Assembly: GCA_963770545.1 (NCBI GenBank)
Contig: CAVYQF010000035.1
Coordinates: 184,490 to 248,489, forward strand
Reading direction: 5' to 3'
Source of the DNA: RYN-230 sp963770545
Lineage (GTDB): Bacteria; Actinomycetota; Actinomycetes; Streptosporangiales; Streptosporangiaceae
Length of the DNA stretch: 64,000 bases
This document shows, one piece after another, positions 42,668 to 51,290 of this stretch (its first letter is position 1; every line of letters starts with the position of its first letter). The notes beneath the pieces are model-generated. The model was not told where the DNA came from and made no database searches. It saw only the letters and a program-made list of their open reading frames with translations. The position numbers and the translations under genes were made by a program.

Positions 42668-44125
42668 ATGACGGTCCAGGCGATGGTGCCCCGGATGACT
42701 GAGATCTGCGGGGCCGACGGAGTGGTGTCAGATCCTGCTGAGCTGCGCACCTACGAGTGCGACGGGCTCACCTCGCATCGAGCCGCCCCCGGCCTCGTGG
42801 TGCTGCCGGAGACGGCGGAGCAGGTCGCGGAGATCGTCACGGAGTGCGCCCGGGCCCGGGTGCCGTTCGTGGCCCGGGGATCGGGTACGGGCCTGTCCGG
42901 AGGGGCCCTGCCACGAACCGACGGCGTCCTCATCGTGACCTCGCGGATGCGCCGGATCATCGCGATCGACCCGGTCAGCCAGCGGGCGATCGTGGAACCG
43001 GGCGTCACCAACCTGTCGGTCAGCACCGCGGCGCGGCCGTATGGCTACTTCTACGCCCCGGACCCGTCCAGCCAGGTGATCTGCTCCGTGGGCGGGAACG
43101 TGGCGGAGAACTCTGGCGGCGCGCACTGCCTCAAGCACGGCTTCACCGTGCACCACGTGACCGGCCTTCAGATCGTCACCCCCGAGGGGGAACTGACCTG
43201 GCTCGGGGACGGCACCGGGACCGCACCTGGTTACGACCTGGTCGGCATGTTCACCGGGTCGGAAGGCACGCTCGGCATCGTGACCAAGATCGTGGTCAAG
43301 CTGACCAGGATCCCGCAGGTCATCACGACGCTGCTGGCCGCGTTCGAGACCACCGGCGCGGGCGGCGCCGCGGTGTCCGGGATCATCGGGGCCGGCATCC
43401 TGCCCGCCGCGATAGAGATGATGGACGCGCTGGCCATCGAGGCGGCCGAGGCTGCGGTGGCGTGCAACTACCCGGCGGGCGCCGGGGCGGTCCTGCTCGT
43501 GGAACTGGACGGGCCCGAGGCCGATGTGCGCCGGGACAGCGCAGCCGTGCGGGAGCTGTGCCGGCAGGCCGGCTGCACCGAGATCCGGGAGGCAGACGAC
43601 CCCGCGGAACGCGCCGCGATCTGGGCCGGGCGCAAGTCCGCGTTCGCCGCAGTGGGCCGCATTTCCCCGGCCTACCTGGTCCAGGATGGCGTGGTGCCGC
43701 GCACGGCGCTCGGCGAGGTGCTGGACAAGATCGCCGCCCTGGGCGCCGCATCCGGGATCCGGGTGGCCAACGTGTTCCACGCGGGCGACGGCAACCTGCA
43801 TCCGCTGGTCCTGTACAACGACGCCACGCCCGGGGAGGAAGCCCGGGCCGAGGAGGTGTCCGGGGCCATCCTGGACCTGTGCATCGAGCACGGCGGCTCG
43901 ATCACCGGGGAGCATGGCGTGGGCACGGACAAGTCCAAGTACATGACGAAGATGTTCACCCGGGAGGACCTGGACACCATGCAGCTGCTCCGCTGCGCGT
44001 TCGACCCGGCCGGGCTGTGCAACCCGGGCAAGATCTTCCCCACCCCGCGGCTGTGCGGCGAGGTTCCCGGCCCGCGCCGCGGCGTGCATCCCATCGTGGC
44101 CGCGGGCCTTGCGGAGCAATTTTGA
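42668..44125 (+). CDS. glcD: Glycolate oxidase FAD subunit GlcD
   Basis: 485 residues from ATG 42668 (MTVQAMVPRMTEICG) after GGAGGCGGG. It is the FAD-linked catalytic subunit that oxidises glycolate to glyoxylate together with GlcE and GlcF. The PCMH FAD-binding domain shows VPFVARGSGTGLSGGALP and SVGGNVAENSGGAHCLKHG. The C-terminal FAD-oxidase domain ends with HGGSITGEHGVGTDKSKYM and FDPAGLCNPGKIFP. The final codons (AEQF stop) lie in the first unit of the 24-bp repeat. Confidence 0.95.
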   Translation: MTVQAMVPRMTEICGADGVVSDPAELRTYECDGLTSHRAAPGLVVLPETAEQVAEIVTECARARVPFVARGSGTGLSGGALPRTDGVLIVTSRMRRIIAIDPVSQRAIVEPGVTNLSVSTAARPYGYFYAPDPSSQVICSVGGNVAENSGGAHCLKHGFTVHHVTGLQIVTPEGELTWLGDGTGTAPGYDLVGMFTGSEGTLGIVTKIVVKLTRIPQVITTLLAAFETTGAGGAAVSGIIGAGILPAAIEMMDALAIEAAEAAVACNYPAGAGAVLLVELDGPEADVRRDSAAVRELCRQAGCTEIREADDPAERAAIWAGRKSAFAAVGRISPAYLVQDGVVPRTALGEVLDKIAALGAASGIRVANVFHAGDGNLHPLVLYNDATPGEEARAEEVSGAILDLCIEHGGSITGEHGVGTDKSKYMTKMFTREDLDTMQLLRCAFDPAGLCNPGKIFPTPRLCGEVPGPRRGVHPIVAAGLAEQF

Positions 44126-44237
44126 CTAGCCGTTGCGGAGCAACTGTGACTAGCCGTTGCGGAGCAACTGTGACTAGCCGTTGCGGAGCAACTGTGACTA
44201 GCACCGCGGAGCAACTGTGACTAGCACCGCGGAGCAG
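44111..44237. repeat. 24-bp tandem repeat that copies the glcD 3' end and supplies the glcE ribosome site
   Basis: GCGGAGCAA-type units start at 44111 (last codons of glcD), 44135, 44159, 44183, 44206 and 44229 (periods 24, 24, 24, 23, 23). Each of the first five units carries a stop codon, the first of these being the real glcD TGA. The GGAG of the last copy (44231-44234) stands about 5 nt before the TTG start of glcE and is its best Shine-Dalgarno. Confidence 0.9.
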
Positions 44238-44239
44238 CC

Positions 44240-45577
44240 TTGAGCACTGGATCGGTGCCCGGATCGCTGGCCCGGGCCTGCCGCGCGGTGCGGCCGGGCG
44301 GCCCGAGGGACGCGGTGGGCGATCTCACCCCGGCCTGGGTTGCCTCCCCCGCCGATACCAGCGAGGCCAGCGCGCTGCTGGTGGCGGCGGCCGAGCACGA
44401 GCTCGCGGTGGTGCCGCGGGGCAGCGGGACCACCGTGTCCTGGGGCGTCCCACTGCGCCAGCTCGACCTGGTCGTCGATACCCTGCGGATGGACCGGGTG
44501 ATCGAGCACGCCGCAGGTGACCTGGTGGTCCGGGCGCAGGCCGGCGTGACCATGGACCGGCTGGCCGGAGTGCTGGCCACCGCCGGGCAGCAGCTCGCCC
44601 TGGATGTCCTGGCCGGCCCCGGCCACGGCGGCCAGGCCAGCTCCCCCACGGTCGGCGGGGTGCTCGCCACGGGCCGGGCCGGGCCGCGCAGGCTGCGCTA
44701 CGGCACCCCCCGTGACCTGCTGATCGGCATCACCGTGATCCGCCCGGACGGAATCGTGACCAAGTCCGGCGGCAAGGTCGTCAAGAACGTGGCCGGATAC
44801 GACCTCGGCAAGCTGTACACCGGCTCACTGGGGACGCTCGGCCTGATCACCGAGGCCATCTTCCGGCTGCACCCGCTGCCCGCCGCGACCGCGTTCGTGA
44901 CCGCGGGCTACGCCCGTCCCGCCGCGGCCGCCGAGGGCGTCGCGGCGGCGGCCGCGTCCGACCTCGCCCCGGCGGCCATCGAGATCGACCGGCCGTCGCG
45001 GGATGGCCTGACCCGGGTGGCGGTGCTGCTGGAAGGCGACCCCGGCGGGTTGTCCGAGCGGGCCTCGCTGATCCGCGGGGTGCTCGGGGCAGGCACCGCG
45101 ACCCTGGACACCGCGCCACCCTGGTGGGGTGCGGGGCCCGCGACCCCCGGGTCCGGGGCCGGCGCCCGGGAAGGCAGCACGCTGATCCAGATCGGTTTCT
45201 GGGCCGCGGCCCTGCCCGGAGTGCTGGACGCGGTGGATGCCGCGGGGCGGGCGGCCGGGCTGGACCCGGCGGTGGCCGGCTCGGCCGCCGCGGGCGTGCT
45301 GCACGCCGCCGTGCCCGGGACCGCCGCCCCGGAAGCGGTCGCCGCATTCCTGGCCGGGCTGCGCGAGCGTCTCGCCCGCGACCGGGAACCGGGGTTCGCG
45401 GGCGGGGAGGGACCCCCGGCCCGGGCTAGCGCCGTCGTGGTCCGGGCCCCGGCCACCGTACGGGCCCTGATCGACATGTGGGGCCCGGTGCCCTCGCTCA
45501 GCCTGATGCGGGCGCTGAAGGATCAGTTCGACCCCGGGCACCTGATGGCGCCCGGCCGGTTCGCCGGGGGGATCTGA
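44240..45577 (+). CDS. glcE: Glycolate oxidase FAD-binding subunit GlcE
   Basis: 445 residues. TTG start (MSTGSVPGSLARACRAV) placed by the GGAG in the last repeat unit. GlcE is the second flavin-domain subunit: AVVPRGSGTTVSWG, SPTVGGVLATGRAGPRRLRYG (in part), GKVVKNVAGYDLGKLYTGSLG and the C-terminal LKDQFDPGHLMAPGRF. It lacks the full C-terminal oxidase domain of GlcD, as the family does. It is followed 17 bp later by glcF. Confidence 0.93.
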   Translation: MSTGSVPGSLARACRAVRPGGPRDAVGDLTPAWVASPADTSEASALLVAAAEHELAVVPRGSGTTVSWGVPLRQLDLVVDTLRMDRVIEHAAGDLVVRAQAGVTMDRLAGVLATAGQQLALDVLAGPGHGGQASSPTVGGVLATGRAGPRRLRYGTPRDLLIGITVIRPDGIVTKSGGKVVKNVAGYDLGKLYTGSLGTLGLITEAIFRLHPLPAATAFVTAGYARPAAAAEGVAAAAASDLAPAAIEIDRPSRDGLTRVAVLLEGDPGGLSERASLIRGVLGAGTATLDTAPPWWGAGPATPGSGAGAREGSTLIQIGFWAAALPGVLDAVDAAGRAAGLDPAVAGSAAAGVLHAAVPGTAAPEAVAAFLAGLRERLARDREPGFAGGEGPPARASAVVVRAPATVRALIDMWGPVPSLSLMRALKDQFDPGHLMAPGRFAGGI

Positions 45578-45594
45578 GTGCGGGAGGGACGGGA

Positions 45595-47170
45595 GTGAGC
45601 GAGCTGCAGGACGAGGGGAAGGTGGGCGGAGCCCCAGAGGCGACGGGGACGCCGGGCACGTCGCCCATCGACCCGTCCGGTGAGCTGCGCGCACTAGCGT
45701 CCGACTGCGTGCACTGCGGCTTCTGCCTGCCCGTCTGCCCCACCTACCAGCTGTGGGGTGAGGAGATGGACTCGCCGCGCGGGCGGATTCACCTGATCAC
45801 GCAGATCCTGGACGGGGCCGCGGCGGCCGAGGCAACGGCCGGCGAGGCAACGGCCGGCGAGGCAACGGCGGGCGAGGCAACGGCGGGCGAGGCAACGGCC
45901 GGCGAGGCAACGTGCGGCCGGGGCAGCGGCCGGCGGGACACTGGCCAGCGTGAAGGCCGCGACCCACCTGGACCGCTGCCTCGGGTGCATGGCCTGCGTG
46001 CCCGCCTGTCCCTCGGGGGTGCACTACGACCGGCTCATCGAGGCGGCCCGCGGCTGGGCCGAGGAGCCCCCGGAGGGGGCGGCCCCCTCGCCACTGCCGC
46101 CCCGCTCGCCACGCGAGCGGGCTGCGCGGGCGGCGATCTTCGCGACGTTCCCGTACCCGGCCCGGCTCCGGATGCTGACCCGCCCGCTGCGGGCCGCCCA
46201 GCGAACCGGGATGATGCGCCGGATCGAGGGCAGCCGCCTGGCCGCCCGGCTCGCCCCCGAGCTGGTCGCGTCGCTCCGGGTGGCGCCCTCGCCACCCCGG
46301 GGGCACCGCCCCGCCCTGGCCCGCCGGGTACCCGCACAGGGGTCACGGCGGGCGGTGGTCGGCCTGCTCACCGGCTGCGTGCAGCAGGTGTTCTTCCCGG
46401 ACGTGAACGAGGCGACCGTGCGGATCCTGGCCGCCGAAGGCTGCGACGTCGTCATCCCGCGCAAGCAGGGCTGCTGCGGTGCCCTGTCGCTGCACAGCGG
46501 CCGGGCCACGGAGGCCGCGGGGTTCGCCCGGAAGACCATGACCGCCTTCGAGGACGCGGGCGTGGACATGGTCGTAGTGAACTCGGCGGGCTGCGGCTCG
46601 GCCATGAAGGAGTACACCCATCTCTTCGGCGGGGACGGGGAGGAGAGTCAGCGGGCCGGGCGCTTCACCAGCCAGGTCCGTGATCTGAGCGAGTTCCTCG
46701 GCGAGCTGGCCGCCGACGGCGGCCCGCGGGCGGTGCGGCATCCACTTCCGGTCACCGCGGTCTACCACGAGGCCTGTCACCTGGGGCATGCCCAGGGCAT
46801 CCGGCGCCAGCCCCGGGACCTGCTCCGCGAGATCCCCGGGCTGGAGCTGGTCGAGCCGTGCGACCCGGGCACCTGCTGTGGCTCGGCCGGTGTCTACAAC
46901 CTGCTGCAGCCGGAGGCCGCGGGCGAGCTGGGCGCGCGCAAGGCAGCCTCGGTGCTGGCCACCGGGGCGCCCCTGGTGATTTCGGCCAACCCCGGCTGCA
47001 GCCTGCAGATCAGCGCGGCCATGGCGGCGGCTGGGTCGCAGCGTCCGCCCGCGATGGCGCACATCGCCGAGGTCCTGGACGCGTCGCTGCGCGGCGCTTC
47101 GGTGTCCGAGCTGACCGGCCGGACCGGGACCGGCGACCCGGTCCCCAGAACGACCGGCGTGCCCGACTAG
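45595..47170 (+). pseudogene. glcF: Glycolate oxidase iron-sulfur subunit GlcF, frameshifted after a repeat insertion
   Basis: GTG start at 45595 after GGGAGGG (MSELQDEGKVGG). The first 4Fe-4S motif CVHCGFCLPVCPTY is in one frame; then a 15-bp repeat array inserts about 28 residues (ATAGE repeats), and at about 45913 the frame shifts. From 45914 the second frame reads AAGAAAGGTLASVKAATHLD then CLGCMACVPACPSG and both CCG domains (KQGCCGALS, EACHLGH, CDPGTCCGSAG) to 47170. A single extra T after the array would explain it. The stop overlaps that of dapF (CTAG serves both). It passes electrons from GlcDE to the membrane if restored. Confidence 0.85.
45829..45912. repeat. 15-bp tandem repeat inside glcF
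   Basis: GAGGCAACGGCCGGC and near-identical copies run from 45829, 5.6 units, coding for Ala-Thr-Ala-Gly-Glu. It sits between the two 4Fe-4S motifs, where related GlcF proteins have a short linker. The frame is lost one base after its end. Confidence 0.9.
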
Positions 47171-48057
47171 CGGGCCGCCAGCCAATCCGGGTCGAGCTCC
47201 CCCTCGGCCACGATCACCGCGGGCCCGGTCAGCCAGCTCGTCCCGGCCTCCAGTGTCACCAGCAGCGCGCCACCCGGCACCGTGACGTGCCACTGGCGGG
47301 AGACGGTTTTCGTTGCGGAGAAGAGAGCGGCTGCTGCTGCCGCAGCCGCGACCGCGCCGGTACCACAGGAACGCGTCTCGCCCGAGCCCCGCTCGTGCAC
47401 CCGCATGCTGATGGAGTCCGGCCCGGTCCGCCGGACCATTTCCACATTGCCGCCGTCCGGGAAGTCGGCTGGGTCCAGGCCTGGCGGCGCGGCCAGGTCG
47501 AACTTGTCCAGCGCGTCATCCACCAGGCAGGCCAGGTGCGGGTTGCCGACGCTGACCCGCAGGCCATGCCGGATCTCGCCGCCGATCACGGCCTGTCCCG
47601 GGCCGAGGACGGTGACCGGGCCCATGTCCACGGTGATCTGGCCGTCTGGTTCCGTGCGGACCTGGTGGATCCCGGACCGGGTCGCCACCGCGAACGACGG
47701 CCCGGCGACCAGGCCGTGCTCGAGCAGATAGCGGGCGAACACGCGGACGCCATTGCCGCACATCTCGGCGATGCTGCCGTCGGCGTTGCGGTAGTCCATG
47801 AACCACTCCGCCGCGCTGGTTTGCGGGGGGCCGGCCAGCGCCGCGGTACGGACCACCCGCAGCACGCCGTCCGCCCCGATCCCGGCCCGGCGGTCGCAGA
47901 GCCGCGCGGCGGCGGTCGGGGTGAGGTCATGCTCGCCGTGGGGATCGGGCAGGATCACGAAGTCGTTCTCGGTGCCGTGGCCCTTGGCGAACTCGCGCTG
48001 GCTAAATTCGTGTTCGGTGAACTGCCGCTCGGTGAGTGGCTGCTGGGCGGATGGCAT
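47167..48057 (-). CDS. dapF: Diaminopimelate epimerase
   Basis: 296 residues from ATG 48057. It converts LL- to meso-diaminopimelate for lysine and peptidoglycan. Both catalytic Cys are present: EMCGNGVRVFARY and RSCGTGAVAAAAA. The usual start (FAKGHGTENDFVILPD) is preceded by about 24 extra residues made of three near-repeats TERQF/TEHEF/SQREF; no in-frame start lies after them, so they seem to be translated. An FSATKTVSRQ segment near the C-terminus derives from the dispersed 18-bp repeat. It overlaps miaA by 103 bp and shares its stop bases with glcF. Confidence 0.93.
   Translation of the reverse strand: MPSAQQPLTERQFTEHEFSQREFAKGHGTENDFVILPDPHGEHDLTPTAAARLCDRRAGIGADGVLRVVRTAALAGPPQTSAAEWFMDYRNADGSIAEMCGNGVRVFARYLLEHGLVAGPSFAVATRSGIHQVRTEPDGQITVDMGPVTVLGPGQAVIGGEIRHGLRVSVGNPHLACLVDDALDKFDLAAPPGLDPADFPDGGNVEMVRRTGPDSISMRVHERGSGETRSCGTGAVAAAAAAAALFSATKTVSRQWHVTVPGGALLVTLEAGTSWLTGPAVIVAEGELDPDWLAAR
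47305..47322. repeat. Copy of the dispersed 18-bp repeat inside dapF
   Basis: GGTTTTCGTTGCGGAGAA matches 10155-10172 exactly. On the coding strand it gives FSATKT in DapF after the second catalytic motif. Confidence 0.75.
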
Positions 48058-48959
48058 CTCCCGATCGTAGCCAGTGCCTGGCCGGGCAGGTCCGCGCCGG
48101 GACCGGCGTCCAGCCAGATCACCCGGGGGTCGCGGCGGAACCACGCCTCCTGGCGGCGGGCGAACCGCCGGGTCGCCTTGACGGTCTGCTCGCGGGCCTC
48201 GTCCTCGTCCCATTCCCCGGCCAGGAGCCGCAGTACCTGGGCGTAGCCGAGCGCCTGGCTCGCCGTCCGGCCCTCACGCAGCCCCGCCTGCTCCAGCGCC
48301 CGCACCTCGTCCACCAGGCCGGCCCGCCACATCTGCGCCACCCGGACGGCGATCCGGCGGTCCAGTTCGCCGCGGCTGACCCGCAGGCCGATCTGCACCG
48401 ACGGGTACAGCGACTCATAACGCGGCAGCGTCGCGGTGAACGGCTGGCCGGACAGCTCGATGACCTCCAGCGCGCGGACGATCCGGCGGCCGTTGCTGGG
48501 CAGGATGCCCGCGGCGGCGCCGGGGTCGAGCGAGGCCAGCCTCGCGTGCAGCTCAGCCGGGCCGCGCGCGGCCAGCTCGGCCTCGAGCCGTTCCCGGACG
48601 GCGGGGTCGGTGCCGGGGAAGTTCAGGTCGTCCAGGGCGGCGCGCAGGTACAGCCCGGAGCCGCCGACCAAGATCGGCACCCGGCCACGGGCGGTCACCT
48701 CGGCGATGCTCTCCCGCGCCATCCGCTGGTATTCGGCCACGTTCGCGGGGTACCGCACGTCCCACACGTCGAGCAGATGATGCGGGATGCCCTGGCGCTG
48801 GGCCACGGTGAGCTTGGCTGTGCCGATGTCCATGCCCCGGTACAGCTGCATGGAGTCGGCGTTGATGATCTCGCCGCCGAGCTCACCGGCCAGCCGCAGC
48901 GCGAGATCGGACTTGCCGGCCGCAGTGGAGCCGAGCACCGCGATCACCGGATCCGCCAT
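47955..48959 (-). CDS. miaA: tRNA dimethylallyltransferase
   Basis: 334 residues. It adds the dimethylallyl group to A37 of tRNAs reading UNN codons; MiaB (49714-51177) then thiolates it. P-loop GSTAAGKSDLALRLA, INADSMQLYRGMDIGTAK and GGSGLYLRAALDDL are conserved. The last about 33 residues (after ALATIGR) are a Ser/Pro-rich tail written in another frame over the start of dapF, a 103-bp overlap. The start ATG at 48959 is typical (MADPVIAVLGST). Confidence 0.95.
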   Translation of the reverse strand: MADPVIAVLGSTAAGKSDLALRLAGELGGEIINADSMQLYRGMDIGTAKLTVAQRQGIPHHLLDVWDVRYPANVAEYQRMARESIAEVTARGRVPILVGGSGLYLRAALDDLNFPGTDPAVRERLEAELAARGPAELHARLASLDPGAAAGILPSNGRRIVRALEVIELSGQPFTATLPRYESLYPSVQIGLRVSRGELDRRIAVRVAQMWRAGLVDEVRALEQAGLREGRTASQALGYAQVLRLLAGEWDEDEAREQTVKATRRFARRQEAWFRRDPRVIWLDAGPGADLPGQALATIGRCHPPSSHSPSGSSPNTNLASASSPRATAPRTTS

Positions 48960-49064
48960 GCCGACAGTGTGCCATCCGGCGGGCGGCCGGGCTCCAGCCC
49001 GCGCCGCGCGCCCGGACCGCCCGCCCGGTCCCCGATCGCCTTCCGGGACCGGGCGGGTCAGGCC

Positions 49065-49625
49065 TCAGAGGTGGCCGCGGCCGCGCTGGATCCGCTGGAC
49101 CCGCAGATAGGTCAGGCCCGGACGGGAGCAGGCCAGGAAGCGGAGCCGGGCAAATCCTGGCGCCACCCGGTTCGGCGGGATGACCCGCAGGCCGCGAGCC
49201 TTCGCCGGACGGCACAGCCGGTGCGGGAAGAGCGTGACGTCGGTGATCTGCAGCACCGCGTGCGCGGTCCAGCCCCGCGGCAGGGTGACCACCCGCAGCG
49301 GAGTCCCCGAGACCCAGGCCGCCGGGCTGCCCAGCTGCCGCCCGTGCCGGTTCACCGCCTTGACGCCGGGGAACCCGAACAGGTAGCAGGTGCGGTGTGA
49401 GGTGTTGGTGAACCTCAGCAGGTAGGTGAAGGTGCCTGCGGCGCCGCTGCCCTGGCTCACGTGAAACTTCAGGTTGGCCCGGGCGCAGGTGGGGATGGCC
49501 GTCGGCCGGGCGGAGTGCGCCAGGCCGACCGGGGCGGCCGAGGCAGCCGTCGCGGTCAGCGCGGTGGCGCAGCCGACGGCCAGGACCACGGCCGCCCGGC
49601 GAACGGTATTCACGGAAAACAGCAT
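49065..49625 (-). CDS. Secreted DUF4232 protein
   Basis: 186 residues from ATG 49625 with a perfect AAGGAGG site 6-7 nt upstream. The signal peptide MLFSVNTVRRAAVVLAVGCATALTATAASAAP (quoted loosely; cleavage after ASA) is followed by a DUF4232 domain: TCARANLKFHVSQGSGAAG, LRFTNTSHRTCYLFGFPG and VTLFPHRLCR. Four Cys could form two disulfides. DUF4232 proteins are secreted actinobacterial beta-sandwich proteins of unknown function. It is inserted between miaA and miaB. Confidence 0.8.
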   Translation of the reverse strand: MLFSVNTVRRAAVVLAVGCATALTATAASAAPVGLAHSARPTAIPTCARANLKFHVSQGSGAAGTFTYLLRFTNTSHRTCYLFGFPGVKAVNRHGRQLGSPAAWVSGTPLRVVTLPRGWTAHAVLQITDVTLFPHRLCRPAKARGLRVIPPNRVAPGFARLRFLACSRPGLTYLRVQRIQRGRGHL

Positions 49626-49713
49626 GAATGTCCTCCTTGAGGATGGCGGCTCCATAGGCCGCCTCACCTGGGAAGACGCAGGCCGGGAGGGCAGGGTTGA
49701 TTGGTTTCGCGGG

Positions 49714-51177
49714 TCAGGCGGGGCGGCCGACCGCGGGCATGCCCAGCGGCACCGCGGACGGCGGGGCGGCCGGCCCGGGCGCGGCGAGGCCGTCTGCGCG
49801 AGCCTGCCAGGCGTCGCCACCGGGGGTACGCCGGACCGTCCGCGGGCGGCCGTCCGCGACCAGGTAGTGCGGGGCGGCCCGGGTCACCGTCGTGGTGACC
49901 AGGTCTCCCGGGCGCGGCGCGGTGTCACCGGGGGCGAAGTGCACCAGCCGGTTGTCCCGGGCCCGGCCGGACAGCCGGTGGGTGGCACCGTCCTTGCGGC
50001 CCTCCCCCTCGGCCACCAGCACCTCGACCTCGCGCCCGGCGAACACCTCGTTCTCGGCCAGCGACACGTCCTCGACCAGTGCGGCGAGCCGCTGATAACG
50101 CTCCGCGACCACGGCCGCGGGTACCTGCCCGTCCATCCCGGCCGCCGGAGTGCCGGGGCGCGGGGAGTACTGGAACGTGAAGGCCCCGGCGAAGCGCGCC
50201 TGGCGGACCAGGTCAAGGGTGTCCTCGAAGTCACGATCGGTCTCGCCGGGGAAGCCCACGATGATGTCGGTCGTGATGGCGGCGTCCGGCATGGCTGCCC
50301 GGACCCGGTCCAGGATGGCCAGGTACTTCTCCCGCCGGTAGGCGCGGCGCATGGCCCGCAGCACCGCGTCGGACCCGGACTGCAGCGGCATGTGCAGCTG
50401 GGGCATCACGTTCGGCGTCTCGGCCATGGCGGCGATCACGTCGTCGGTGAAGTCCCGCGGGTGCGGCGAGGTGAAGCGCACCCGCTCCAGCCCGTCGATC
50501 CCGCCGCAGGCCCGCAGTAGCTTGCCGAAGGCCACCCGATCTCCGAAGCCGACACCGTAGGAGTTCACGTTCTGCCCGAGCAGGGTGACCTCGATGACCC
50601 CATCCCCCGTCAGCGCCCGGATCTCGGCCAGCACGTCGCCCGGCCGCCGGTCCTCTTCCCGTCCGCGCAGGCTCGGCACGATGCAGAACGTGCAGGTGTT
50701 GTTGCAGCCCACCGAGATAGCCACCCAGGCGGAATAGCTGGACTCGCGGCGGGCCGGCAGGACCGAGGGGAACCGCTCCAGGGACTCGGCGATCTCTACC
50801 TGCGCGGCTTCTTGCACCCGGGCCCGTTCGAGCAGGGCGGGCAGCGAGCCGATATTGTGCGTGCCGAACACCACATCGACCCAGGGCGCCCGCTCGGCGA
50901 TACCGGCCCGGTCCTTCTGGGCCAGGCAGCCGCCCACGGCGATCTGCATTCCCGGCCGGGACTGCTTGACCGGGAGGAGATGGCCCAGGTTGCCGTAAAG
51001 CCGGTTATCGGCGTTCTCGCGGACCGCGCAGGTGTTGAATACGACAACGTCCGCGGGTTCCCCGCTGGGGGCACGCTGATAGCCAGCACCCTCGAGCAGG
51101 CCAGCCAGCCGCTCGGAGTCGTGCATGTTCATCTGGCACCCGTAGGTGCGTATCTGATAGGTGCGGGAGGCGCTCAT
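49714..51177 (-). CDS. miaB: tRNA-2-methylthio-N6-dimethylallyladenosine synthase
   Basis: 487 residues from ATG 51177 (MSASRTYQIRTYGCQMN). A radical SAM methylthiotransferase that finishes the ms2i6A37 modification begun by MiaA. The auxiliary-cluster Cys are 14, 50 and 84; the radical-SAM motif CNNTCTFC has Cys 158, 162 and 165. A C-terminal TRAM domain is present (GREVEVLVAEGEGRKDG). A short low-complexity tail follows. It lies near miaA, with the DUF4232 gene between. Confidence 0.95.
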   Translation of the reverse strand: MSASRTYQIRTYGCQMNMHDSERLAGLLEGAGYQRAPSGEPADVVVFNTCAVRENADNRLYGNLGHLLPVKQSRPGMQIAVGGCLAQKDRAGIAERAPWVDVVFGTHNIGSLPALLERARVQEAAQVEIAESLERFPSVLPARRESSYSAWVAISVGCNNTCTFCIVPSLRGREEDRRPGDVLAEIRALTGDGVIEVTLLGQNVNSYGVGFGDRVAFGKLLRACGGIDGLERVRFTSPHPRDFTDDVIAAMAETPNVMPQLHMPLQSGSDAVLRAMRRAYRREKYLAILDRVRAAMPDAAITTDIIVGFPGETDRDFEDTLDLVRQARFAGAFTFQYSPRPGTPAAGMDGQVPAAVVAERYQRLAALVEDVSLAENEVFAGREVEVLVAEGEGRKDGATHRLSGRARDNRLVHFAPGDTAPRPGDLVTTTVTRAAPHYLVADGRPRTVRRTPGGDAWQARADGLAAPGPAAPPSAVPLGMPAVGRPA

Positions 51178-51290
51178 TTCGCATCCGAGGGTACGCGCAC
51201 TGCACGGCATGTCCGGAATCTCTCCGCGGAGTCCTGTGGCATGTCCAGAATCTCCCCTGGCAGACTCGCGAATGGTAGACGATATCCCCT

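Noticed and set aside
42757..44220. A 487-codon open frame in another frame of glcD
   Set aside because: Arg/Gly/Pro-rich and without motifs; GlcD in the other frame has full family conservation.
42452..44237. CRISPR-like spacing of repeats after aceB and glcD
   Set aside because: Repeats are directly adjacent without unique spacers, copy the preceding gene ends, and no cas gene is present.
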